Shown: in pieces, positions 11,667 to 19,709 of the stretch
Layout of the letters: every line of letters starts with the position of its first letter
Numbering within the stretch: position 1 is the stretch's first letter
Assembly (NCBI GenBank): GCA_016210495.1
Contig: JACQUC010000225.1
Location: 1-58,803, forward strand
DNA length: 58,803 nucleotides
Reading direction: 5' to 3'
DNA from: Chloroflexota bacterium
Lineage (GTDB): Bacteria > Chloroflexota > FW602-bin22 > JACPRP01
Notes under the pieces: generated by a model
What the model saw: the letters and a program-made list of their open reading frames with translations, nothing else
Told to the model about the DNA's origin: nothing
Databases searched by the model: none
Translations under genes and position numbers: made by a program

Positions 11667-12905
11667 ATGAATCGTGGTGGCGGCGGAGGGCGGGATTCTC
11701 CGAACGAACCCCCGCCAGGGCAAGAATGGCAGAGATCGGTCGGCGCGTGCGGCCTTGCTTGCACGGCCTGTCGCCTCTACAGCTACGGAGTGTGTGAGGG
11801 ATGCCAGGCCGGCCACCTTGCCGAGCCGGAGCAGGTCTCTCGCTCAAATTGCTCGATTCTGCGCTGCGCCGGCGCAAAGCGTGTTCCCTACTGTACCCGC
11901 GATTGTCCCGAGTATCCGTGCCTCCTTTTCCGCCAGGGCTTACCAGTCTGCTTGCGCTATCCCGAGATGGAACCCGAAGCCTTCGAAGCCATGGACCCAT
12001 CGGCCTGGACACGCGTGGAGTTGCGTGTGGCGGGCAGTACCTCTATGCCCCACCTGGAAGGTCCACCTGCCCAGTTGTACGTTTTTTGTCTGGGACCGTT
12101 TCGAGTGTATCGCAATGGAAAGAAGATCCAAGAAGGGGAATGGGGGCAACGCAAAGGCGCTACGCACAAGATCAAGGCGTTATTGGCCTATCTGGTGGCG
12201 AGCGTGCCTCGTGGGGCTTCAAGAGATGAGCTGTGTGATCTCCTGTGGCCCGGGGATTCCTGCTCGGACAGCGCCGACGGTCGCTTTCTTCCCACACTTC
12301 ACTACCTGCGCCAGTCTCTAGAACCAGGACTGAAGCGGGGTGAAGAATCGCGCTTCATTGTCCACCGCGACGGATACTTTCAGATGCACCCTTCCCTGGG
12401 TTACTGGGTAGACGCCATCGCGTTCGAGGTTCATTACCGTCAGGCCCAGCGGGCTGAGGAGACAGGGAAAAAGGATATCGCTGCGCGACAGTACAAACTG
12501 GCGGAGGCTCTCTACCAGGGGGATTATATGGCTGGCATCGACCCTGCTTATACCGAGGACTTCGACAACGACTGGTGCCAGGTGCGACGCTTTCGGCTCA
12601 AGAGCATCTTCCTGGCTGTACTGCTGAAACTGGCAGATTATCACGAGCAGCGGAAGGAGGACCACCTTAGCCTCTACTACGGGCGCAAGGCGCTGCTCCA
12701 GGATGGGTGCTGTGAAGAAGCTCACTGTCTGGTGATGCGGGGCCTGAGCCGTGCGGGGCGCTATCGTGACCTCGTGCGGCAGTATCGTCTGTGTGAAAAG
12801 CTTCTGCGTCAGGCGGAAGACCGCGCTCCTTCGCCTGAAACCACTCGTCTCTACAAGAACTTGGCGTTAAGCGCGAGAACGCGCCAAGACCGAAGACAAA
12901 CCTAA
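11667..12905 (+). CDS. Cys-rich DUF3795-like / BTAD (SARP-type) transcriptional regulator
   Basis: The 412-residue protein has two parts. Residues of about 25-105 hold ten cysteines in the pattern CGLACTAC...CEGC...C...C...C..DC..YPC, which resembles the DUF3795 family and would suit a metal or Fe-S site. From about residue 135 it looks like a bacterial activator: a FRVYRNGKKI segment leads into a winged helix with LLAYLVA and RDELCDLLWPG, followed by an all-helical BTAD/TPR-like region (residues about 240-400). SARP-family activators use this layout to bind promoter repeats. The ATG at 11667 has GGGAAGG upstream; an earlier in-frame start at 11634 is possible. It heads the corrinoid locus in the same direction, so a role as its redox- or metal-responsive regulator is inferred from position. 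Confidence 0.75.
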   Translation: MNRGGGGGRDSPNEPPPGQEWQRSVGACGLACTACRLYSYGVCEGCQAGHLAEPEQVSRSNCSILRCAGAKRVPYCTRDCPEYPCLLFRQGLPVCLRYPEMEPEAFEAMDPSAWTRVELRVAGSTSMPHLEGPPAQLYVFCLGPFRVYRNGKKIQEGEWGQRKGATHKIKALLAYLVASVPRGASRDELCDLLWPGDSCSDSADGRFLPTLHYLRQSLEPGLKRGEESRFIVHRDGYFQMHPSLGYWVDAIAFEVHYRQAQRAEETGKKDIAARQYKLAEALYQGDYMAGIDPAYTEDFDNDWCQVRRFRLKSIFLAVLLKLADYHEQRKEDHLSLYYGRKALLQDGCCEEAHCLVMRGLSRAGRYRDLVRQYRLCEKLLRQAEDRAPSPETTRLYKNLALSARTRQDRRQT

Positions 12906-13072
12906 GTCGTATTGTGTATGGTTGCAAGCACGTTGGACACTTGAGAACGAATGTCCCCTGAGCGTGCGCCGTGCAGGACGCAGAAAGGAGGGCAGACAGA
13001 GAGACGAGTCCGCGAGTGTAATACTGCGATCCGGGTCCCAACTTTGTCAAATCTCAGAGGAGGAAAAGAGCA

Positions 13073-13513
13073 GTGACAGAGGTAGACAAAGCTCAAGAAG
13101 CCAACGAGTACATGAGAGAACTGATGGGTTTTGTCCCACGCTTGTTCAAGGTAATCAACACGGTCAATCCGGAGTCAGGGAAAAGGTTCGCGGATTTCTA
13201 CGACACGATCTGGCACGACGGTGCGCTTTCCAAGAAGGTCAAGGAGTTGATGTTCACCTCCATCGGCGTGGCCTACATGTCGCCCCGCTGCATCATCCAC
13301 GTGGTCCCTGCCATCGAGGCAGGCGCGACGGATATGGAGATTTTCGAGGCAGTAGCGGTGGGTACAATCGCCGCGGGGTTTGTGCCCAACGGCCCAGGCA
13401 TTCCCTATGCGTTTGAGTACGCCGCAAAGTGTCTTGACATCGCCACAAAGTATCGTAAGGGCGAGAACTGGGAGTACCTCCCGGAGACCAAGTGGGACAA
13501 AGGTATATTCTAG
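13073..13513 (+). CDS. carboxymuconolactone decarboxylase-like (AhpD-fold) protein
   Basis: The 146-residue all-helical protein matches the CMD/AhpD family: LSKKVKELMFTSIGVAYMSPRCIIHVVPAIEAGATDMEIFEAV-type helices, with the end in a typical position. The family usually carries CxxCxxxH, used as a thiol redox or catalytic site. Here the first cysteine is serine (SPRCIIH), so only one cysteine and the histidine remain and disulfide chemistry looks unlikely. Translation starts at GTG after AGAGGAGG. It is the first metabolic gene of the corrinoid locus. I do not know its reaction here; removal of a product or an accessory role is possible. Confidence 0.8.
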   Translation: MTEVDKAQEANEYMRELMGFVPRLFKVINTVNPESGKRFADFYDTIWHDGALSKKVKELMFTSIGVAYMSPRCIIHVVPAIEAGATDMEIFEAVAVGTIAAGFVPNGPGIPYAFEYAAKCLDIATKYRKGENWEYLPETKWDKGIF

Positions 13514-13648
13514 TTCGACTTTTGGCGCTATCTACAGCGTGGCCTACACACCCTATGAGACCTACGAGTGCTCCTGCAGAGGATAGGGTGACTGCACCGT
13601 CCTCACCCTATCCCCTCCTAGTCCGTGATTTCAGTCAGGGGGAGTGCC

Positions 13649-14686
13649 GTGAAGCCGAAAGAGCGACTGTTCACCGCATTTGATCTGGGGAAACCAGACC
13701 ATGTTCCCGCGTGCATCTTCGGCGGAGGGATGTGGGTCTTCCGTAACACGGGCTACGGGTTCCAGGATCTGATTGGCAAGCCACGAGAGATGGCCGATGC
13801 GTACCTCCGAGCGAACGAGCTAGTCCACTGGCCCATTATCTACGTCGGGTCTGGCTACAACAATCTTCACCTGGGTGCGCTCGGCGGAAAAATCAAGTAC
13901 CGGCGCGTAGGAGCGCCGGACTTGGAAGAGCCGCTCGTAGGGGAGACTGCGGACGAACTGGACGGACTCGATATCGAAGCACTGGGCCGTGATGTGGTGA
14001 TCCAAACGATATGGGAAGCGACGGAGCGCGTAGTCAAGGTCGCGGGCGATGAATACGCCGTGACGATGACGGCGTGGGGACCGTTCACGCTGGCCGCGCA
14101 ACTGTATGGAGTCGAAAAGCTGATGCGGGCCACGTACAAGGCGCCGCAGGAAGTCGACAAAGTCGTAGATTTCGCGGCGCGAATGATCCTGCGGTTCTAC
14201 CAGCCCCTCGTAGACCGAGGAATGATTGGAATGGTGAGCATCGCTGATCCGGCCGCCTCCGGCGACCTTGTCTCGCGCAAGCATTTCGGTCGTTTTGCCC
14301 TCAAGCCGCTGCAACTGGTTACCTCTGCCCTTCGGGCCAAGAACGTGCGCAGCTTGCTCCACATCTGCGGAAACACAACCGACAAGCTGGATCTGCTCGT
14401 CGAGACAGGCGCGGACTGCATCAGCGTCGATCAAAAGGTAACGCTAGCAACAGCCAAAGAGATTTTTGCACATAAGCGCGTGTGCCTGGCGGGCAACGTT
14501 CATCCGGTCCAGGTCCTCAACGAAGGGACGCCGGAGAAGGTTCGTGAGGAGTGCGAGAAAGCGTTGGCGGTCGGATTCCCGGGCGGCGGATACGTGCTGA
14601 TGCCGGGGTGCGACATTCCGCCGACAGTGCCGCTCGAGAACGTCCAGGTGTTTATGAAAACGGCCGAGACTTGGCGGTACAGTTGA
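13649..14686 (+). CDS. UroD/MtaA-type corrinoid-dependent methyltransferase (first copy)
   Basis: This 345-residue protein has the uroporphyrinogen-decarboxylase TIM-barrel fold used by methyltransferases such as MtaA, MtbA and CmuA. The zinc site expected of methyltransferase members is visible: HICGN near residue 240 and the C-terminal PGCDIPP. WGPFTLAAQLYG matches the region after the second strand. These are family features that separate it from heme-pathway UroD, and no heme genes are nearby. GTG at 13649 is chosen because GGGGGA lies just upstream; the frame also opens at 13625. It is about 135 bases after the CMD-like gene. With no MttB, MtrH or MtaB-type protein in view, it may be the substrate-specific methyltransferase. 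Confidence 0.85.
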   Translation: MKPKERLFTAFDLGKPDHVPACIFGGGMWVFRNTGYGFQDLIGKPREMADAYLRANELVHWPIIYVGSGYNNLHLGALGGKIKYRRVGAPDLEEPLVGETADELDGLDIEALGRDVVIQTIWEATERVVKVAGDEYAVTMTAWGPFTLAAQLYGVEKLMRATYKAPQEVDKVVDFAARMILRFYQPLVDRGMIGMVSIADPAASGDLVSRKHFGRFALKPLQLVTSALRAKNVRSLLHICGNTTDKLDLLVETGADCISVDQKVTLATAKEIFAHKRVCLAGNVHPVQVLNEGTPEKVREECEKALAVGFPGGGYVLMPGCDIPPTVPLENVQVFMKTAETWRYS

Positions 14687-14694
14687 TCGAGTCT

Positions 14695-15009
14695 ATGACT
14701 AGAGTCGGAGCTAACGGCGGCGCTTGTGGGTTCGACGCAATTATTGAGGTGGTGAGGATCGATCGCGATACGGTGCGAGTGACGATTGACAGCGAGTGCG
14801 AACAGATTACGGCGATGAATCCCGATTTGACAATTCTGAACTGGCGGCGTGGAGTTTTTTGCAGGATGTGCGAATCGCGTGTGTATCAATCGGCATCACA
14901 TCACATAAATCACACGGCTTGCCCGATTCCGGCCGCAATTTTGAAGGCCATCGAAGTAGAGGTCGGCATCGCGCTGCCCGAGGACGTGTCAATAAGTTTT
15001 CAGACATAG
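14695..15009 (+). CDS. small Cys-rich protein, DUF6951-like
   Basis: The 104-residue product reads MTRVGANGGACGFDAIIEV, then a C..I..MNPDL stretch, and ends with a SHHINHTACPIPAAILKAIE-type motif and LPEDVSI. I recognise the pattern of a small conserved family (DUF6951-like) that recurs beside corrinoid methyltransferases, but its function is not established. Five cysteines and several histidines suggest metal binding. The start could be ATG 14695, or TTG 14683, which overlaps the stop of the preceding methyltransferase in a TTGA junction. It ends 9 bases before the activator gene. Confidence 0.7.
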   Translation: MTRVGANGGACGFDAIIEVVRIDRDTVRVTIDSECEQITAMNPDLTILNWRRGVFCRMCESRVYQSASHHINHTACPIPAAILKAIEVEVGIALPEDVSISFQT

Positions 15010-15018
15010 GCAAGGTGA

Positions 15019-17022
15019 GTGACACAAGCAGCCCAGAAACCAACACATTTCGTCGTGTTCCAACCTTCTGGCCGACGTGGCTATATCGAAGAAGGGGCCT
15101 GGCTCCTCGACGCGGCGCACCATCTCGGCGTCGAACTGGAAACAATCTGCGGCAAGATGCGCACCTGCGGCAAGTGCAAAGTGCGTGTCGAAGACGGCCC
15201 TTTTGAGCGCTACGGCATCGAGTCCAGCCGGCAGCACCTTTCCAGGGTTATCGAAAAGGAGCGTGAGCATCTCGGCGCCCAGTTGGACTCGGGCTACCGG
15301 CTCGCGTGCGCCGCGCGAGTGCTCGGCGACGTCGTCGTCTACGTGCCGGAGGAAAGCCGCGCCGTCAAGCAGGTCGTTCGCAAGTCGGCTACGGAACGCG
15401 TCATCGAGGTTCAGCCGGCAATGCGCAAGCTCTACGTCGAGCTGCGGCCGCCGAGTCTAGAGAACCCGCTGGGCGATTGGGAGCGCCTTACCGAAACGCT
15501 GCGTGAGGTTTTCCACCTCGACAACCTTACGATTGATCATCGCACACTGGCTGAGCTATCGCGGGCTATGCGAGCCAACGGCTGGAAAGCAACGGTGACG
15601 CTGTGGAACGATCACGAGGTGATTCGCGTGCAACCTGGGCTCACTGATCAATCTGTCGGGCTGGCGGTGGATGTGGGAACGACGACCGTTGCGGGCTATT
15701 TGTGCGACCTGCGGACCGGCGCGGTGATGGCGACCGAAGCGATGATGAACCCACAGGTGTCCTACGGCGAGGACGTAATGGCACGCATCACCTACGCGAT
15801 GACGCACGAAGACGGCCTGGCCAAGCTCAACAGCGCCATTATCGACGGGCTAAACACCGTGGCTAGGAATGCCTGCGAGCAAGTGGGCCTTACGCCCGAG
15901 GAGATTCTCGAGGTCGTCCTGGTGGGCAACACTGCCATGCACCACCTCTTTACGAACATCTACCCGGAACACCTTGGTAAGTCGCCGTTCCCACCCACGC
16001 TGCATCATTCGATAGATGTGAAGGCCCGCGACTTGGGACTGCGCGTGCACATATCGGCGAACGCGCACATCCTGCCGGTGGAGGCAGGCTTTGTGGGCGC
16101 GGATAACGTCGCCGTTTTGATCGCCGAAGAGCCCTACAACCACGAGGAGATCGCCCTGGTCATAGATATCGGCACCAATGGGGAGCTCGTGTTGGGCAAT
16201 CGTGAGAGACTCATCTCCTCGTCCTGCGCGACCGGCCCGGCCTTCGAGGGTGCACACATCAGGTTCGGGATGCGTGCTGCGCCTGGTTCCATCGAGCGTG
16301 TGCGCATCGATCTGGAAACGCTCGAGGCGCGCTTCCGGGCGATTGGCAGCGATTGTTGGAGCGACGAGCTCCCACCAGACCAGATCGGAGCACGAGGGAT
16401 TTGCGGGTCAGGGATCATCGAGGCGATAGCGGAGATGTTCCGCACCGGGATCATCGACAAGACAGGACGATTCTCGAAGGGACTGACCCATCGGCGCCTC
16501 CACACCGGCGAGGATGGGCCGGGATACGTCCTGGCGTGGGCTCGCGAAACGTGTATCGGGAGAGATATCACTGTTTCGATCAAAGACATTCGTGCCCTGC
16601 AGCTTGCGAAAGGGGCGATGTACGCGGGGGCGAAATTGATGATGAGGCGACTGGGGGTGCAGAAACTGGACCGCGTGATCCTGGCCGGGGCTTTTGGGAG
16701 CTATATCGACAGAGAGCGCTCGATGCTGCTCGGCCTGTTCCCGGACTGCGAGCTTGACGACGTGTACGCGGTTGGGAATGCCGCGGGCGATGGCGCACGC
16801 ATCGCGCTCCTCAACGTCGCTAAGCGCGAGGAGGCGAACCGCATCGCGCGCCAGGTGGAATACGTCGAGCTGACGGTCGAATCGGCTTTCGAGCGCGAGT
16901 TTATGGCGGCGCTGCACCTGCCGCATATGCGCGATTCGTTCCCGCATCTCGAAGCCTGGCTGGCCAAGGTAGGGTGTGCACCCGGAGTAGTAGCAGCATT
17001 GCCGAAAGTGGCCGTTCCTTGA
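15019..17022 (+). CDS. reductive activator of corrinoid-dependent methyltransferases (RACE, RamA-like)
   Basis: This 667-residue protein belongs to the family that reduces inactive Co(II) corrinoid to the active Co(I) state using ATP. The N-terminal 95 residues are a plant-type 2Fe-2S ferredoxin domain with CGKMRTCGKC as the first ligands. After a linker domain the ASKHA-type ATPase/DUF4445 region shows DVGTTTVAGYL, VGNTAMHHL, GADNVAVLI, DIGTNGEL and GICGSGIIEAIAEM. Its length is usual for the family. It starts at GTG with an AAGGTGA-like site very close by. Its position between two methyltransferase genes and before the corrinoid protein fits a role in re-activating the latter. Electrons could come from the Hdr-like pair downstream. 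Confidence 0.92.
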   Translation: MTQAAQKPTHFVVFQPSGRRGYIEEGAWLLDAAHHLGVELETICGKMRTCGKCKVRVEDGPFERYGIESSRQHLSRVIEKEREHLGAQLDSGYRLACAARVLGDVVVYVPEESRAVKQVVRKSATERVIEVQPAMRKLYVELRPPSLENPLGDWERLTETLREVFHLDNLTIDHRTLAELSRAMRANGWKATVTLWNDHEVIRVQPGLTDQSVGLAVDVGTTTVAGYLCDLRTGAVMATEAMMNPQVSYGEDVMARITYAMTHEDGLAKLNSAIIDGLNTVARNACEQVGLTPEEILEVVLVGNTAMHHLFTNIYPEHLGKSPFPPTLHHSIDVKARDLGLRVHISANAHILPVEAGFVGADNVAVLIAEEPYNHEEIALVIDIGTNGELVLGNRERLISSSCATGPAFEGAHIRFGMRAAPGSIERVRIDLETLEARFRAIGSDCWSDELPPDQIGARGICGSGIIEAIAEMFRTGIIDKTGRFSKGLTHRRLHTGEDGPGYVLAWARETCIGRDITVSIKDIRALQLAKGAMYAGAKLMMRRLGVQKLDRVILAGAFGSYIDRERSMLLGLFPDCELDDVYAVGNAAGDGARIALLNVAKREEANRIARQVEYVELTVESAFEREFMAALHLPHMRDSFPHLEAWLAKVGCAPGVVAALPKVAVP

Positions 17023-17065
17023 GCCTATCCCACGAGGCGCAACAGTTTCTCGAAGAAGGGAGCAA

Positions 17066-18109
17066 GTGACCTTGGTCACAAATGTGAAGACCCCGCGAGA
17101 GCGTGTATTGGGCTTGTTCAGGGGCGAAAAAGGAGATCGTCCGCCGATCTTCAGCGGAATGGGCAACGTAACGGTTCACGGCATCGACCCGCACGGGTGG
17201 CGTTTCGCTGAAATCCACACCGACGCCGAGATCATGGCGCGTGGGGCGGCATCCACGTATCAGTTGTTCGGATTCGAGTGTGCGGTCGTACCGTTTGATC
17301 TGGGAATCGAGGCCGAGGTGCTTGGCTGTGAGATCAACTACTATGCCCACTCGGCGCAGAAGATTCTCTATCCGACGATTATGAAGAAGCTGGCCACCGA
17401 CGTGGAGGAGCTACAGTTCGATATTCCGGCGGACATCGAAACACTTGGACGCGTCCCGCTCGTTCTGGACGCGATTCGCAGGCTGAAGGCGCAGTTGGGC
17501 GACACAATCGCTATCGGCGCGCACGTGCTTGGCCCATTTACGCTGGCCGGACAGGTCGTCGAACTCGACAATCTCTTAAAGATGTCCGCTAAGAAGACAC
17601 CTGTCGTAAGCGCGCTGCTGGACAAACTAGCCGAGCTACTGATTTCTTTGGCAAACCTCTACAGGGCCGCCGGCGCGGACTACATCACCGTGCGCGAGAT
17701 GGGTGGGTCATCGGACGTATTAAGTCCGAGGTTGTTCAAGACGCTGATCCTGCCACCTCTGCAAAAACTGTTCGCCGCGATGGATCGGCCTCGAGTACTG
17801 CACATTTGCGGCACGACATCGTCGATTCTGCATTTGATGGCCGAAGCCGGGGCGGAAGCGATCAGCATCGACCAGAAGAACGACGCCACGGACGCAGTCA
17901 AACGCATCGGAGACAAAGTGCTCGTGTTCGGTAACCTCGATCCTTTCGGGGTTCTCGTCAACGGCACGCCAGATCTGATCCGGGAAAAGGTCAAGGGCAT
18001 TCTCGACGCCGGCGTGGACGCGGTATGGCCTGGATGCGACATCTGGCCGACCGTTCCGGAGGAAAACATGAGGGCGTTAATGGAGACGACGTGGCATTGC
18101 CGGAAATAG
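17066..18109 (+). CDS. MtaA/CmuA-family methyltransferase (second UroD-like copy)
   Basis: This 347-residue UroD-fold protein resembles MtaA-type methylcorrinoid methyltransferases. It shows HVLGPFTLAGQ, the zinc motif HICGTT near residue 250 and PGCDIWPTVP at the C-terminus. Typically such enzymes move a methyl group between a methylated corrinoid protein and an acceptor thiol or tetrahydrofolate. It may therefore be the second-step enzyme, while the first copy acts on the substrate, but the order could be reversed. GTG 17066 follows GAAGGG. It sits 43 bases after the activator and 59 bases before the corrinoid protein. Confidence 0.88.
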   Translation: MTLVTNVKTPRERVLGLFRGEKGDRPPIFSGMGNVTVHGIDPHGWRFAEIHTDAEIMARGAASTYQLFGFECAVVPFDLGIEAEVLGCEINYYAHSAQKILYPTIMKKLATDVEELQFDIPADIETLGRVPLVLDAIRRLKAQLGDTIAIGAHVLGPFTLAGQVVELDNLLKMSAKKTPVVSALLDKLAELLISLANLYRAAGADYITVREMGGSSDVLSPRLFKTLILPPLQKLFAAMDRPRVLHICGTTSSILHLMAEAGAEAISIDQKNDATDAVKRIGDKVLVFGNLDPFGVLVNGTPDLIREKVKGILDAGVDAVWPGCDIWPTVPEENMRALMETTWHCRK

Positions 18110-18168
18110 GGGTTCCCTCGGTACGCGCAGTGTGTTGAGAGACACTTGATATCTTGAGGAGCAGTGTG

Positions 18169-18846
18169 ATGGTAACGACGGAAGAGCGCGACCTCACTTT
18201 CGAAGAGCTCAAGCAAGGGGTGATCGAGTTCAACGAGGATCAGGTCAGGAGCGCGGCTGAGCGTGCTCTAGCCATTGGCATGGACCCCTACGACGCGATC
18301 ATGAATGGCCTTGCGGCCGGGATGGCGGCGGTGGGTGAGCTGTTCGCTTCCAACGAGTATTTCGTGCCGGAGGTGCTGATGTGCGCCGACGCGTTGTATG
18401 CAGGGCTCGACATTCTCCGACCGCACGTCGGCAGGGACTCGAGCGATAGCCTCAAAGGCGAAGTGGTCATCGGGACGGTGGAGGGCGATATACACGACAT
18501 CGGCAAGAACCTGGTCAAGATGATGTTCGAGATCGCGGGATTCACCGTCCACGACCTTGGACGCGATGTGCCGCTTGAGAAGTTCGTCGAGGAGTCTATT
18601 CGCACCGATTCGGACATAGTCTGCCTCTCGGCGATGATGACTACGACAATGGTGAGTATGCCACAGATCATCGAGATACTGCGGAAGAAGAATCCGAACG
18701 TGAAAGTAATGGTCGGTGGGGCGCCCGTTTCCGACGACATGGCGAAGAAATGGGGAGCCGATGGCTACGCGGCGGACGCGACGAACGCGCTGACCGAAGC
18801 CATCAATATGATCGGCAGACTGCGGGAGCTTAGGCCGACGGCCTGA
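18169..18846 (+). CDS. corrinoid (B12-binding) methyl-carrier protein
   Basis: The 225-residue protein has the two-domain layout of MtaC/MtmC-type carriers. An N-terminal helical B12-cap (residues about 10-95) is followed by a Rossmann-like domain. That domain carries the lower-ligand motif EGDIHDIGKNLV (DxHxxG), then DLGRDVPLEKFVE, LSAMMTTTM and VMVGGAPVSDD. The histidine in the motif coordinates cobalt. The methyl group travels on this protein between the two UroD-type enzymes. ATG 18169 is preferred over the upstream TTG at 18154 because TGAGGA lies 8 bases before it. Confidence 0.95.
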   Translation: MVTTEERDLTFEELKQGVIEFNEDQVRSAAERALAIGMDPYDAIMNGLAAGMAAVGELFASNEYFVPEVLMCADALYAGLDILRPHVGRDSSDSLKGEVVIGTVEGDIHDIGKNLVKMMFEIAGFTVHDLGRDVPLEKFVEESIRTDSDIVCLSAMMTTTMVSMPQIIEILRKKNPNVKVMVGGAPVSDDMAKKWGADGYAADATNALTEAINMIGRLRELRPTA

Positions 18847-18875
18847 TTGACTCCGCTGCACCAGGGGAAAGAGCT

Positions 18876-19709
18876 GTGCATCAGCTATTCCAAACTTTGG
18901 GCTTCGTGCCGCCCGAGCTTCAGGTGCCGTTCTACGCCCTGGCAGCGCTGGCCGCGGCGATATTCCTACTCGGGACGTTCGAGCGTGTCTGGTTGTGGAG
19001 CCAGGGGAAGGATCGGCCGGACGCTGCTCTTGCAGGCGTCGGGTTCGCCGAGGTGTTGAAATCAAGCGTGACAAAAGCCTTCTCACGCGACTGCTTGCTT
19101 GCCTCACGGACGTTTGCGCGCAGTCGCGTGCGAGGTGCCGTGCTGGTGTGCATCGTGTGGGGCTCCTCGGCACTGTTCGCTGGCGTGCTTGTGTCCGCGG
19201 TGATCTGGGTCTCACCCATCCAGCTTATCAGCCTTGAGGTACTGAGGGTGCTCTCGTCTCTCATGGACGTAGCCGGGGGAGCACTCCTGATTGGCTTGCT
19301 GATCGCTCTGGCGCGGCGCTATTTCTTCCGGCCGCCGCGGTGGATCAGCACTCGCCGCGACGGAGTCGTGCTGATTCTTTTCACTTTGGCCGTCGTAACG
19401 GGATTTCTGATGGCTGGAGCGCGTCTCGCGGGCAGCGGTTGGGCACTGGTGCTTCAATGGCCATTCGGCACGCTGTTCGGATTCTCGATGGCCGTGATAA
19501 TCGACGCTAGTTCCTTCGATGCATGGGGGTGGCATCGGGCACTGTACCTGTTGCACGCGGGTGCGGCATTCGCATTGATCGCGTACGTACCTTATTCGCG
19601 TCTCTTTCATATCTTCGCATCGCCGATCACTACCTTCGTCGCAAGTCAGGAAAGGCATCAATTCAGGCAACCGGTGGCAAACAAGGTCTGTATGGAGGAG
19701 CCCAGTTGA
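18876..19709 (+). CDS. HdrE/NarI-like membrane cytochrome subunit
   Basis: The 277-residue protein has an N-terminal membrane segment (FYALAALAAAIFLLG) and about five further hydrophobic spans. The C-terminal WHRALYLLHAGAAFALIAYV, followed by PYSRLFHIFASP, is typical of heme-b-binding NarI/HdrE/DsrM-type subunits, with histidines placed as heme ligands. Such proteins pass electrons between the quinone or methanophenazine pool and a soluble Fe-S partner. The partner is almost certainly the next gene, whose TTG start overlaps this stop. No NarGH-type catalytic subunit is present. Confidence 0.8.
   Translation: MHQLFQTLGFVPPELQVPFYALAALAAAIFLLGTFERVWLWSQGKDRPDAALAGVGFAEVLKSSVTKAFSRDCLLASRTFARSRVRGAVLVCIVWGSSALFAGVLVSAVIWVSPIQLISLEVLRVLSSLMDVAGGALLIGLLIALARRYFFRPPRWISTRRDGVVLILFTLAVVTGFLMAGARLAGSGWALVLQWPFGTLFGFSMAVIIDASSFDAWGWHRALYLLHAGAAFALIAYVPYSRLFHIFASPITTFVASQERHQFRQPVANKVCMEEPS

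Noticed and set aside
13649..14686. Heme-pathway uroporphyrinogen decarboxylase (HemE)
   Set aside because: The zinc-binding His-x-Cys and PGCD motifs and the corrinoid neighbours point to a methyltransferase.
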